A DNA stretch of 64,000 bases from assembly GCA_033675545.1 (NCBI GenBank), contig JAWDGP010006459.1:52501-116500 (forward strand). Direction: 5' to 3'. The DNA comes from Elysia crispata. Taxonomy: Eukaryota; Mollusca; Gastropoda; Plakobranchidae. The notes below the pieces were generated by a model, which was not told the origin of the DNA, did not search any database, and worked only from the letters and a program-made list of their open reading frames with translations. Every line of letters starts with the position of its first letter. Within the stretch, counting starts at the first letter, position 1. This document shows, one piece after another, positions 26,447 to 41,100 of this stretch. The translations under genes and the position numbers were made by a program.

Positions 26447-29400
26447 AATGCTTTGCTATGATGAGAATATAGATCTAGATCTAAAGTTTAAATATCCACA
26501 CATAAAAACCTTCAAACAAGATGTAAAGAATCAGTACCTGTTGTCTGATCTATCAGTTTATATCGATCTAGATCTAGGTTACTACACGTAAAAACTTCTG
26601 GAGTCTGGATATAGCCTTACTGGTTATTTTTATTTCTATTCTAGTTTTCTACCCTATCTCCTTTCCTCTCTTGCACACTGAATGATGTTCTTGTTTATTA
26701 TTCATGATTCCCGAAAATCATTTCTCTGCGAATTCATTTTCAGTTTCGGAAAACAACTCGTAAAAAACCTGTTCTGCTCGAAAAGAAAGACCGTTAGTCC
26801 CTAGATTGTAACCTCAGTGGATCTAAATCAGGTGCTGAGCTTTAGACGTTTACCTACTTTTCCTTTTGGTTCTGTTGTCATAGGAAAGGTCACGGAAAAG
26901 GTCATTTTTTAATAGAAGATTTTCAGTCTAACTGAATTAAAATAATTGTTTTAAAATTATCTCTAATTTTTTTAAAGATATAAGTTTCATGATGAATTCC
27001 TTTAAAACAAAAATCATCAAATATTTTTTTTTGGGAAAACGATATGTTTTCATCCAATCCACATTTTGTGAAATCACCGGCGATTGATTTGTGTTCTCTT
27101 CCGGTAAACGTCCAAACAAACAAAGTTTGACTGTGGAAAGCTCTATTTGTAGAAAAGCAGAATAATTTGTATCTAGCTTAGTGACGTGTTTGTAAAGGTA
27201 AGATGAGAGTCTAAATTTAAAGGCCGTTTTATTCCATAAGAGTTTTTTCTTTTTTAAGTTGTAAGGATTCTAAGCTGTAGCTCAGTGCATTTTTAAATGT
27301 ACTGGACATGTCACAGCAGGCTAGATCTAGATTAGATTCTATATCTAATTTGCAGTAAACTGAGTGAAAGTTGAACATTAGCGACGAAATTCTAAGTTAT
27401 AGATCTACACAGTAGGTCTTAATCGAGATGCAACACTCAAATCTATCAAATGTACATTTTAAGACGATAATTATGATTTTATACTAGATCTACTAGAATC
27501 TAGATCTATCTAGCCTTTAACTTTTAAAAGTTCTCAAAGACGAGTAGGCCCATTAGGCTCTTCTTTAACCAGTCTCAGTCTAGATCTCTAGATTTTTTTC
27601 TGAAACAGTGCTCAAAGATTTCTGAATCTGATGATATTTAAATCTAGACCTACATCTAGATTTATAGATCATCATCTGATTTATAAATTTCACTTTGAAC
27701 AGCTCAAGTTAATTGCTAGACCCTATAAATAACAGCAGTGAAAATGTTAATAAGTTTCTGTTATAAATATATTCTTTACTCTACTGCTGAGAAATTTTAC
27801 CTTTATTTTGAAATTTTATAATTTTAACCAACAACCAACAACAGTTAAATGACTCCTTCACAGTCTTGTTTGCTATCATTTTTGGTATTCAATTCAAGCT
27901 TACATAAATTTGGGAATGAGACTTCTAAAATGATGCTTCTAAACCACTTTAAATTGATGTTTATAACCTGTCCTAGCAGAAAATCATTGCTGCATATGGC
28001 AAATTAAATCAATGGGGCTCCACCTCGTCAGCAAGAAAATCCAAATTTTACCATTTTACTTGAAATAAAACAAAAATAATGATTTTTTATCATTAGACTG
28101 AGGATTTTCTTTCTTATCTATGTATTCACCAGATCTAGGTCCAGAAGTTTGAGCCAAGGAAAATTAATTTGTTCCTAAGATACTACCAGAACGTCATCAG
28201 ACGTTCTTTACAACTGCAAAAAAAATGCTTAGACATCTATATCTTTTACATTTTAACTTTAAGCAGATCCCTGGTCTTTTAATTCTTTTACAACAGAAAA
28301 AGAACTTTCCTGTTGCTGTCCACTTATTTCTATTCTATATTGTCTTAATAGAGAAAAACACCTGCTCAGCCTGTCACTGCTAACCAGAGAGATTCATTTC
28401 TTCAATTGACTCCAGAAAATGGGGACGTACTATAAATAGTTTACTGCACATTGTGCTTTATCTATTTGTTTGCACAGGCTGCAGGCTTTATCTAAACCAG
28501 GATGTAGATAATCTAGATTGAGCTAGACTAGAACCAGACCTATATGTAGTTCAAATCTTGATTTAGATCTCTAGATAAAAATCAAAACGGGAATAACTAC
28601 AGAACTTATTTATAAATGCAGTCAAGTGTACTTTTCTACACTCACTATCACGGTCTTTAGCCAATAAATTAAATTGTGTTGTAAACAATGTTCTAAACTA
28701 CTTTTTTTTATAACGTATCTAAAAATGTTTCAGCAATTTTAAAACTTATAAAAAAAGGAGGGACATCATAAATTAGTGATAAATATAAAATCCTTAATGG
28801 TTGTAAAACATTTTTTAAATTGCATATTAATTATTAGAAAAAAAGCAAAACAAAACAAAAAAGAGCCTGATGAACAGATATCTTTGTTGGGATGTAACTT
28901 TTGTGAGATTTAATTGCATGCTGACTTCCCTGGAAATAAACTGTTTTTTTAGCTGAGAAACTGACTTATATTGATGCAGTCATTTTAAAAAGAAAAAAGA
29001 AAAATCAGATAACTTTCTTTTTTTGCATAGTTAGGCAGCCAGTTGAGATGAAAAAAAACTTTCAAACATATTTCTCTTTGTACTGAGGGTAAAAAAAGCT
29101 TTGCGAAATTAGGATATTTCCATTAAAAATTTGTAAAAAATTTCATTAAAATACATAGATGTAATCGATAAAAAAATGTGGCTGCATATTTTTTTGCTAT
29201 CTTATGACATTTTCGCCATTTTCTGTGCCAATTTTTGATGTTTTAACCAACAATTTTTGGCAGCTGGAGCAAGCTGACTTCTTTTCACTTCATTCAAAGT
29301 TTCATAAATTCTTGGTGTCACTCTTTTAATATCTGTAAGAATTGAACAAAACAAATCTTCAGTAAATTATTTATACAACTTCTTACTTTAAATAGTTGAT

Positions 29401-31549
29401 GCAAAGACAGGCATTAACAGGACCTTGATAGTTTTTCTCTAAATTAATTCAAATAATATTCATATTTAATATGTATATTTTTAAAAAATTTTTAAAATTT
29501 AAAGGTCTCTTTTACATTGGAAACATATATATTGATATCTGAAATTGTTGTATTGGCAGTGGTAGCAGCAGTAGTTTTAATCGAAACAGGAATGGATAAA
29601 TTATTTTTTAAAAGTAGAAAATAGCAATCATTAGTATTAATAGTAACAAGAGCATTCATAACTTTTTGTACCAATAGCAGCATTAGTAATGTAATGTTGC
29701 AGTTTTAAGTGGCACTTGCAGAATGTCCGTATTGTAGTTTTTTGAATAGTGTTACCGTAATAGTAGAAAAAATTCTCAAATAGTAGCTGTTTCAATAGTA
29801 TTATTTCGTTGTCAGAATTGGTCACAATTAATGATAGTATGGTTTTTAAAACAAAGTGCAGTAAGTCCAAATCAAGTCTTTCACCAAAGATGAACACAAT
29901 AAAGCCAAACTGGATTAATTCTTTTCTTATTTCACATCCTTGCAAAAGCTACATTTTTTATGTGTGTGCTTCTCATTAAATTTGGCTGTGTATCTAATTT
30001 TTCTTTTAAAATATTTTCAATACTTAAACTAAAACAAGGTCTTAACTTGTGATATACTATTTCTAAAGGACATAAATTGTGGCTGAAGTGGCCTTGATAA
30101 TAAAACATAAACACTGATGATGAAGTTTAAAAGGAGAAATTATTTCAAATGGCAGTTGTGAATTTATTCATTCTGGTTATTTAGAATGGTCATATTGAAG
30201 GTAATATTAATGTCAGTGAGCATCAATATAATATTAATTGTCATGATCACTTTTGATACATTTAAATTTCTTTTAGTTTTAATTTTACAGTAAAGCAGCT
30301 AAATATGAAAACTATGAAAAATACTAAAAACTAGAAGAATTGTTCTGAAATACTATTGTGACATTTTGATCATGATACTTTTACCTGGGTCTTGAATTCT
30401 ATTTCTTGAGTGATATAGACATTAAGACTGTCTAGGACTTTCTATGCTTGATGTTTAGTTACTCAGATTTTTTTCACCTCTCTTATTTTGCGATATATTC
30501 ATAGATTTATAAAGATTAAAAAAAAGTAGTGTTCCTCCAAATACAAAATTTTTGTATGTAATAAATATAATCCATCTGCTCTGTTGTTTCCTATCTTGCT
30601 TTAAGTCAAGATAAATGTTAGGGCATATGTTTCACCACAGGCAGTTTAAAATGAGTTGATTTAAAATAAAAGAGTGGTTTTTGACTAAAAACTAAAATAG
30701 ATAGAATCACAAAACTCTCTAATCTATGGGTCCTTTGCTTTTTTTTGAAACCTTAAAATTGCATCACTTTAACATTTTATCTCAGCCCTCAGTTAGCTTT
30801 TAAAATCAGAGCTGCCACTCTTCTGAGGTGGTTTTCTGCGGTGGCCGCCGTTGTTCCGATGCTTCAGGCCAATGGAGGCCGCATTTTTCCCCCTCCGTCC
30901 GCTATCAAAAGCACCCAGCGAACCGCAGGTCTGCTAGCTAAGAGCCAAGAGAGCCCAACTCACTGCCCTGAGAGTAACCAAACATAATTACACTTTTTCC
31001 ACAACTTCTTTTGTGACACCAATAGTTAACTCATTTCTATCAGTATTTAGGTATTGAAATAAATATCTGTAACAAAGATATTACATTAAGCCTAAGACAT
31101 GAGATTTTTTATCTACTGTCTCTATCATTATAGTTGTTAGTGTAAAATTTTGACATTCTTGCCCGTCACGAAAAATTTTCAGATGTTTTTTTCAAAGTTG
31201 AGTGGCAGGCCTGTAAAACTTATCTGGTTAAAAATGCACTATTTCATGTATTGTACTGAAACAATAATTTTCCTGATTCATATATGAATTTTATGTGTTG
31301 TAACGAATAGAAACCTATTAAAATTACAACCATGTGAAAACAGAAATTGTCCTTTATTATTTAATATGTTCCAGTGGAGATTGACAAAAATACAGTTTTG
31401 AACTCCTATTTACTCTGAAAAATCTGTTGGATTCATTGATTCAGCATGGGTCAAATGTTAATGATTGTTTTACACTATGATGTTTCTATGTAACATTTTT
31501 TTCCATTCACATAACAACATCGAATTTACTGTATAATTTAAAGGTAAAA
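26447..31549. promoter_or_regulatory. Divergent intergenic region between TANGO2 and MPHOSPH9
   Basis: The 5.1 kb between the two start codons must contain both promoters and probably 5'UTR exons. It is AT-rich with clusters of the TCTAGATC palindrome (26466-26580, 27320-27680, 28500-28575). The only GC-rich stretch is at 30808-30972. No protein-coding exon is recognisable, and no TATA box could be assigned with confidence. Confidence 0.5.
30808..30972. promoter_or_regulatory. GC-rich island with CCAAT box
   Basis: An isolated GC-rich block in otherwise about 70% AT sequence, 580-740 bases upstream of the MPHOSPH9 start. It contains GGCCAATGG at about 30868-30876 (CCAAT box on plus, ATTGG on minus) and a possible donor CGCAGGTCTGC at about 30924. 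It could be the MPHOSPH9 promoter and first non-coding exon. The minus strand also has an open basic stretch (KHRNNGGHRRKPPQK) at about 30885-30797, so a truncated repeat is an alternative. Confidence 0.35.
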
Positions 31550-32171
31550 ATGGACTCTGGAGATGGAGGTGCAGAGGAAGACAGTAGGGAAACACACTCA
31601 GGTGGTGGTGAACAAGAACCTAAGACTGAAACTCTTACCACTGGGAAAGCACAAGAAGGGTTAGAAGAAACACTTACCACCAACATTGAAGGAGCTGAGG
31701 TGTCTGAACCTCAGTCAGATCTACAGCTGAATAACAGAGAGAGCATGCAGCCTGCTGGATTGGAGCAAAATGATATTGCAGATGGCAACCTTAGTAGAGT
31801 CTCAGATGACAAGGATGGAGACCGCTGTGAGAAACAGCAAGAAGAAAGCGTTGGCAATGGTGCTCAGAAAAATGACGACAGTGTCATTGTTGCCTGCTCT
31901 GTTGAAAGTGACAGCTCAATCCAAGTAGGTCAAACAAAGATGCAAGAATCACCGAGACACACGGATGAAGAAAAAGACCATGTGGTAGGTCTAGGCTCTC
32001 TGTCAACAGAGAAAAATGAGTCTTTGAAAACAGATGTAGTCAATGAAGGCAAGGACTCCAGTGCACTTTTTGGAATACAAGAATGCTCAGATGTTACTGA
32101 TGATTCCCAGGGCATGAGTTATGGGAATTCTCCCCCTGAGAATGAAAGTTCTTTACATGTTGGAGGAAATG
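31550..32171 (+). CDS. MPHOSPH9: MPHOSPH9 coding exon 1
   Basis: Residues 1-207 and one base. Starts MDSGDGGAEEDSRETHSGGG; very rich in E, D, S and Q, with no predicted fold. Donor G|GTGTGT at 32172. A TTTAAAG just upstream could be the acceptor joining it to a 5'UTR exon, although its pyrimidine tract is poor. Confidence 0.85.
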
Positions 32172-35100
32172 GTGTGTATTTCAAACACGGCCCTAATTAA
32201 ACAATTATCTTTTTTTCTTATGATGAGAGTCTTTTGATATGAGGAGAACGGTCAATAATCTAACTAACAAGCTGGCCTTACGCTATGCACTATGAGTATT
32301 AGCTTTTAAGCGACAATTTCAGCAAGTTCTGTCTGTTATTATTTTTTGTATTATTTTAAGTTTGATAGAAATTAATTTGACCAGAGTAAATGATTTTTTC
32401 ATCTCAATTTATGAGGCATTTTTTAATATTTTTTTATTACTGCCACTTCACAGAGTATGCATGGGAACAAAATCATTGAGTTAGAAATATTAGTGTGAAA
32501 TAACATATATTCCTCAAAATCAGGAACTTGTGAAACTCACATGTTTTCTTCCCTTGCTGCTTCTTTCTTTCTTTCCCTTTTTAAACTCTATTGGCATCTT
32601 TTCATCAAGCTATGAGTTGTAACTCATTTGTCAAACAATATTTTTGTCATCCTTGTGAAAACATCACACTTTACTTTTTTCTTGGAGATGAATAATCAAA
32701 GTTCTATCGAATGAATGTCTTTTTTTTTTATAGAGGAGGGGATGATTGCTTTAATGCATTACTCATTTATGCTAAATACTTTTAAATTTTTGTCTTCCTC
32801 AATTAGAGAAATCAGGAGAAGAAAAAGAAGATAAAGAAGGAGATGGAAATATCAAGGAGGCAGAGCAAATGTCCCAAATGGAAGATGATATCACAGACAG
32901 GAATTTCCAACTAGCTCCAGGCTCAGTTCCCTCTGAAGAGCAAGCAACTAAGGACTCAGTTAGTGTGGATCACCAATTAGACAATCAGTTCGTTACTCTT
33001 CCTGTCTTAGAGGATCAGGTGAATCATTTTGGTCCTGACTCAGAGAAACAGAAGGAAAATGGCGACCAGCCAGATGAAGGAGATCTGTGTGTCACACCCT
33101 CAACGTTAGGAGGGGAGATAGATGATTTTTTTGCCTCATCCACTGGGGCAGGAAATTACCTCAGCCCTGGTGAAGATGTTTCAGGCTCCAACAAAGAAGA
33201 CAAAGGAGGGGCAAAGAGTGCTGAGAGTCCACAAGCTGGATTTTTTCCTGCTCTAGATAATGTAGATCTTGAGACAGATGAGGAGCTTCTTGATGGAGAG
33301 AAGGGGGAAGACAAGACAGAGAACAAAGAAGAGGTAAAGGAAGAACCAGGACATGAAACTAAGACCACTAACATTAGTAACAATGATTTTGAAAACAAGC
33401 AGCAGGCAGGTTATCCTGCGGATAAAGAAGCCAGAGGTGAGTATTTGTGGAATTTCTTGATTTGAGACCTTTTGACTTGGAGATTTACAGTTACATTTAA
33501 TGAAAAGTGCTAGTGTAGAAATTCTATTCTTTTTTTGATATTCATCATTTCAAGTCACTATGAGAATTTTTTTCTGCAAAGCCCTACTATAGCAGTAATA
33601 TTATGTTCAAATCAATTTTGAGTTTTTTTGTTTTTTTTTTAGATTTTATCATGGGCCAGTCCAGTTGACTTCATTTTCTATTTCATTATGAGGAATTTAA
33701 CAAGTAAAAATTGTGTAAAGTGATTAATATAACAATCAGAAATTTTACTCAATTCACTGAAGTATATCACTCCTAGACATATGTTATGTGTTTTTTTTTT
33801 TACACGACATAATGTTCAGAGCGGAATTTTGCCTTTACAATTTTTTTTTTTTTAATTAATCATCTGCAATTATTCCAGTTTAAAAGCTTAGAGATAAAAC
33901 AATATTGCTCTATTCCCCAGCACATATTGAAAATTATTATATGCACCCCCTAGACTATTTAACTCATAGTAGTTTTTTTTCCTTGATTGAACTTTTATTA
34001 GCTAACTAGAGTTTATATGATAACAAAACTAACAGAGTGTTTGCTAGTTTTCTAATTATTTTTTATTCACATCTTTATGGTGATAAAAAATTGTGGATGA
34101 ACTTCTGTTTAGATATAGAACTAGATGTGTAAATTCATTGACAATTCATTGTTTGCACCATACATCTTGATTTCTTGTTTCTTATTCTTTTCTATGCCAG
34201 CTGCTTCCAATGAACAAAATACCCTGTTCAACCAAAAAACAAAATAAAAACTAGTTGCATGCGAGATTGCTTGTATATACAAAAATGCCTGTTGGCACAG
34301 ACTCCTTCAATACTTTATTTAAAAAGTTAGTACAGATAGATGCTATCTTTGTTACATCTTCCTTTGTCAGCTGATCATCTGAGGAATAAAAATACTCTTA
34401 TTTTGAAATTGAAAGGCTAATCTCATACTCGTGATAGAGTATTTCATATCGGATAAAGAAAAATGATTATAATGTCACCCTTCAGGAATGAGCCTTAAAT
34501 TATTTAGACATTAGCATATAACTCTATTAATAAAGCTTAATGAAGCAGTCTTCTTCCCTTATATAAGGCTTTGTCATTTATTGCTTGCACTCTACATAAA
34601 AGCGAAGCAAACACATTTGTGCAACTAGTTTAGATAGAGAAAGCTTTTGGTTGATAATTTAATTATATGGCTGTATTGTGTCAAAACATATATGGTTAGC
34701 TGTAAGTCAATCTGAGAGAAATGGTTTGCAAAAACACACCCAGCTTTACCCATTGCATGCCTCCACCCATTTCTTCATTGTATTGAAAGCTATGGAGTTG
34801 TGTAAAAGTGTGGGCCGACTTTAAACCTTTGAACTTGATGGTGCTTGGGTGTTTAAGAAAATATTCACCCTTTATCTGTCATGACCAGCAGGGCGTAGAC
34901 ATTGCGTGTGACAAGACCTTGCCTAAATGCTTCATCTCCACAGGCATGAGAGAAGACAGACCTACCACACCTATGACATCTCCTATATTTTGCCAGGACA
35001 ACTACCAGGTGTGTCGTGAGGTGGGCTGCTGTCTCTTAATATTTTTTTTTTTATTTTTTAGATATTTTACCTCTGCCTCTTTTGTATGTCAGTCTTGTAA

Positions 35101-38100
35101 GAATTGTTGATCCTCTTTCCCTCCTGTCCTACACATGCAGGTAGTCATAACTTGTAACTTGAAGGTTTGAATGGCGCTATATTTTTTCCTAAGATCAAAA
35201 TGAGGAAGCTTTAAAAGTCTTAGAGGACATAACCTGTTAGTAACACTGTTTTCAACAAATCTCATAGCAAACTTTGGAAAATATTAAACTGGAGAAAGAT
35301 ATCACAAGTTAAAATAAAAATGTCATACCGGACTTCCAACTGGAATATATCTTTCCTATTGTCTTATACATTGCAATGTATTTACAAATTTTACTTGTTT
35401 CAGTGCTGATAAAATTTGGAACCTAAAGGGAATTTTTTTTTCCTCTGAGCAAACATTTATTGAAAACCATTCTTTTTCCAAACCGAAAAAAAAAGGGTTC
35501 TCAGGTTTTCGTATAAAAAAAATGTTGGACGGTTTAGATAATTTTCATTGCCAATTATTTTAAAACAGTTCAGTTACTGAGTTAGTACTTAGTATTATTA
35601 GAGAAATGCTAATAACCTGTGGTCTTTTTGATTTTGTTAAGCAAGGTGCAGTTTTTCCTGCTATTTCCTTTTTCAGCTGCAGCCAGGCATCAAGGAGTGC
35701 TTGATTCTGGAGACTGGTGAGCAGTTTATTTGTGTGAACCCTCCTCATGAGGAGCATGGAGGTTTGCCTCCGAGGAGTGAGGCAGAAAAATCAGTCTATT
35801 TAGTAAAGCACAGCGAAGATATGGAGAGCAAGGGAAGAAATCTTAGATTTGACTCCCCACCACTCGTAACAGACAATGGTTTAACACCTCAAGTATACAG
35901 AACTACACACCCAACAATGCTCAAAATAGACAATGTTCTTAGCCCTTCTGAGGCATTTGCTTATGTTTCATTCGATGATGGTGACAGTGGTGAGAGCAAG
36001 GGCATTCCAGATCAGAACTTCACAGAGGGACCCTCTCAGAGGAAGTTTTTAAATGGCATGCAACAAGGTTATATCACTCGCAATGGAATTCCAATAATCA
36101 TGGATGATGCAGAAGAAGAGGTCAAAAGAACAAATCCGTCTAAGGAGAGGCCATTTAACCTCAGTGATCTGGGAGGTCAAAGAAATACAAATAGAAATAC
36201 AAATTCAAATAATGTCTTCTCTTTTAAACAAGGAGATTTGGATATACACCCTTCAGGGTACCACAGTGAGTTTGAGTCATCAGATATCTTGAGTAGTAGT
36301 GGTAGGCAAAGATACAAAGAGGTGGAAGAGGACAGTGGTGAGGATTTCTTCTTGTGGGAAAGAAAGAGTAAGTATGGAAGAAAGCATTCATTCTTTGAAA
36401 GAAAAAAGTGCAGGATTGACATCTTATGCTATAATGTGCACTTTTTTTTTATTAAGTGGGATTAAAGTGGACCAAAATCCCCAAAATCTTCATATTGAAT
36501 TGTCAAAAAATACTCCATGCAGCCCTTATCGTGAAGGATTAGATAACTTCCTTTGGTTATTAGAAAAGCCTAATTTCGCTTCCATTGTCCATTAATGGCT
36601 TCAGCTAAATTCTATGCTTTTTCTTTTTACCAGAATTCATTTTGATTACCCTCTTCAGCTCATTTTGCTTTTGGTTCAACATAACTTATTTTTTTTTCAA
36701 ATAGTTTTATAACCAAAAAAATTAACTTATACAATTTTAAGATTTTTTTTAACCAACAGTCAAGACTTCTCTAAGCCTTCCCATTTGTCTTAGATGTCAA
36801 ATTTGTTATTAGCTGACAGTTGAAATATTGAACAAACATTAGTTGATAGAGCCATCAAACTGTTCTCTCAGTAAACTATCTAGGCTACTGCAAAATTTCT
36901 TTAAACAATTTATTAGAAGTTTTAGCTCTGAAAGTGAGACACATTCAACTGAAATTCAATATATCAGTAGCATTCTCCTGTTTGAGAGAAAAACTAAAGT
37001 GAAACAAAAAATCTTTTTTACTGTATTCTTCATTTCTTGACCTGCTTCACCTTCACAAAAATTAAAGCCAAGTTTCTATTATTTACAGATAGATAGTGTG
37101 CAGGACTATGATAGAGGTTTGCCATGAAGGTCACCATCTTCAATTACAAAACAGTTATGTAGAGTTAGACACATATGAATTAAAAATGTGTTAAAAATTA
37201 TTACTTTATCCCTATCAATGAACAATGTATTAAAAAGTATTACTATAACTTTACTAATACAAAAGCAGTCTTATCAAACTTAATTAATATTAGGTGAGAA
37301 TAAATTCAAATAAGGGATAATGATAATCCTAATTATATTATTAAGGTTTGGCATATGTGTGCATGCTGATAATCTTAATATCTATGAAACAAATTCCATG
37401 TTTGGTTAGATTCACACTATTTAATCACAACATTATTGCAGTATTGAAAGCTTATCTTAGTCAATTTGAATTTGTAGGGCTTATATCGAAACCTCATGAC
37501 AAATTGATAGCCTTTAGGTCATTGATTCTTTTGCTTAAGTATGATAGTTCTAAACCATTATTATCTTTTTTTTTTTTTTCAAATAATTTTTTAGCTAGAT
37601 ATGCTTTATTTCATTTACAATTTATCTTATCCCTCCTTCTGCTTGTTTACCATTCACTTTTTATTTAGAAAAGAATTTTTTTAATGAATTTCAGTTCTTC
37701 ATTTAACAAAAAACCTACTGTGTGCCCACTTCATGAATGGTTGTGTGACAAGCCCATGCATCTTACTTTTCTTTTCATTTTAATGCACTGGTTATAAAAA
37801 GATGATGTGTTTAACACCTTCTAATGAGAAAAAAACATTTGTAAGTATTTATTTAAATAAATCATTGGCTTCTTCAGGTCAATTATGGAGATTCAAATGT
37901 ATATCTTAGTTGTGTCTGTGATTATTTTTTTTTATATCAAATGGAAAAGTCTTTTTCACCAAAGCATTTTTGTGCTGTTCTGATTCCCAGCAGAAGAGAC
38001 AGCAAGAAAGATGGGGGAGGATGAATCTGAAGAGTAAGTTTTCATTGAATCTGATCAACTTTCAGAGATGTAAGATTGAATTTGTTGAGGCATTTGAAGT

Positions 38101-41100
38101 TGCACTACTAACGACTAAACAAGAACAATAAAGCTGACCTGAAGCTCTGTAAAGTAATATTTTACTGTTGACGAGGTTTTTCAAGAAAAGAAGCAACAGG
38201 TGCATGTATTTGTGTAACTGCTGTTATACCATCAAGTGAAATTAAGATATATGGTAAAAAAAAATCCCTCAACTTTGGCTATGTTTGTCATTATACTCAC
38301 AGCCTTCCTCTGGTTTCTTTAGAAGCAATTATGGGCTAATGGCAGAAGTTAGTTATAAGCTGATGCCTCTATTTGTGGAAATTATTAATATTAAAAATAT
38401 TAAAATGCTATGTAACTAGATCTGTTGCGGGGTATCTATTTATTTTTTTATTTTAGTGTTTTACAAAACATATCATCTTCTTGAATTTGTGCTTTAACAA
38501 AGTTTTTGCATCAATACTTTTGGATTGCATAGTCTTTTCAGTGCAAATGTTATATGATGTGCAAGGATAAATTGCTTATTCATGCACCAGCTTGTGTTTC
38601 AATAAGATCTTTAATTTTCGTAGAAAGGGGCAATACTCTTGGTTTTTTTATTTGCTAATCGCATAACTCATAGAGCAGTCTTTACATTAATATCAGCATC
38701 AAAATTAATAGGGTAACATGAAACTTGGTAACCTTTAGTCTCCCTAAAAGCTGGATTTCAAATTAATTAATTTTAAGAGCAAGAGCAGGCACAATTTATG
38801 ACCTAGTGCTGTGACATCAGGATCTTGGAAGCAAGGGGAAAAAAATCCAAACAAGTAGCCTATTCAAATGTGAAATTTTGAGTTTTTGTTTGCCTGTACA
38901 TTTTCTTGATTCTTCTGACTCGGGAAAGTAGGCAGTGAAGGAAATACAAACCTGTTTCAAAGCATGGTTGCAATTTAGGTAAAAGGGCTGAAATATGACT
39001 GCAGCGACCAAACACAAAAATAATAAAGGACATTACTTAGGAGTGTTCTGATGCCCCTCTGGATTTCTAAGAATATCTTTGTGTGAACCCTGTGATGGAC
39101 ATCAATTATATTGAAGTAATAACACAACATTTTACAATTATTTGGCAGCTGGAAATAGGGACACTGAAAAAGTCTATCCCAACTATCTGTTCTCCTAACT
39201 CAGTGATTGAAGAAAGTGACCATGGATTGCTTTTTCTAGAGGATCTTTATTTTAAATGAATCAATCCATATATGCTTGCTTAATAGTGGAACTTTCTCTT
39301 TAATTCGCTTTTTTTTTTTTTTCAGATTAATAGAATTAGTACCAGATGATACGGAAAACTCTGATGGCAAAGGGAGAGACACTCCAACATTGGCCGAGTC
39401 TGGTGCCTTCTGGAAGACGGAAGCAAACAGCCTCAGGCTTAACCTCAATAACAACAATGATGGAGAGGACAAGGATGCAGAAGGGGATGGCACAATGGAT
39501 GAGAACAATAGTGCAAATGGCAAGGTGTCAAGAGGGTCACGTAATGGCAAGGCTCGCAGTAGGCCTCAGTCCTCATCAAAATCTGTGAACAGGTAGGAAC
39601 TTTTCTCGAAAAAATTCTCCTTTGTGGCTCAGCTACTTTGAAATCTCTTTGTACTTGTTCTTGGAGCAAGCAACATGTAGAACTTGAAGTTGATATAAGT
39701 AAATGATTGCCACAATATTTATGATTGAACTGAACGCAGCATATTGAATATAAAAAGGTGCCTGCCAAAATCCATAGAATCTTAAATAATACCAACTCCT
39801 AGAGACATAAAGAATGACAAGCAACAGGATATAAGACAGTACAGTTCTCTCAATCTTTGAAGTCCAAAAGAAGTGCACTACTTTAATTTTAATCTGAACT
39901 TAGCTATGCTGGTCCAAAGTTATGGAAGTAGTTCTACAGCCTTTGTGTAAGTAGGTTTTAACTTCACACAAATTGATGCTGACGCCAGATAATGTGATAT
40001 ACCCAAGCACAACTTATCACTGCTACGGCTAGATGTGTTTTAGACAAGTAGCATTTTTATCCACCACCTGAAGTACAACCCTGAGGTCACACGACCTTAC
40101 ACTCTATAATCCTAAGGTTGCATTGACTGAGTCCTCAGCTTAGATTCCTTTAAGTGACCCTATTGCTAAATTTGATCAACCAATCAACTTCAGCCTTCAA
40201 ACTATTTATAGTCCTTGACCATTTTCCAGAGTGGCTGCACCCATGACTTTAAACATTAGTCAATTCCATCAATTGACGGCTAATCATCTTGTAAGAGTAA
40301 TAAAAGAAGTGACTAAAATGTATATTTAATTGTACCTAAATATGCTTCTCATTCTTTCTTCAAGAAAAAATTAAAAAAAAAATTGATTTGAATCCTTAAC
40401 AATGTGGTGGCTAAATTGATGTGAAGCATAAGGTTGACGGCTGTATTGACTGTATGATGGGATATTTACAAACACTATAGTTACTCCCAAATTTACTCAA
40501 ACTTTTGCAAAAAATTTGGTTCTCTAAGGAGCAAGAAGCTATGCTGGACAGTTCTGTTATCTTGCAACATCATTTCTGATCTTATTTAGAATGATGTGAT
40601 ATTGTGTTGCCTTGTGTTTAGCAGTTTAACAATTCTCCATGTATCACACCAATCAGATCGACGCATGATCAGTCCAGCGAGTATAGCAACAGCCACAGGT
40701 TGAGGCCAGACAGCCACTCTTACAGCAGTCACAGACACTCACCTTCTCGCAGCAACTACTTGCATGACAGTAGCGATTATCGGACACGTGACTCAGGCTC
40801 TCTGTACAGGTCACTTTATTTCTCTCCCTCTACAAGGTCATTCAAAGTTTGTGGGTGTTTTAGTCATCATGAATATTGATTTCATTAGTAAGAAAACTAG
40901 ATCTAAAGACATGTCGTTCTTCAAAATGTGTGTAAATGTATTTAGGTTTTTCTTAAAGGAAAGAATGAGAAAGTTGAATTGATAGATATGCAGAGCCTAA
41001 CTGCTGGCATGAAACTTTTTTCTTTTGTCTTTATTATTTTCAAACTTACTATTTGAAAGAAAGAGTTCTCATATTAGTAAATTTTAGAAATGATTGCTGA

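Noticed and set aside
36104..36595. Other-frame plus-strand frames near exon 4
   Set aside because: Shadows of MPHOSPH9 exon 4.
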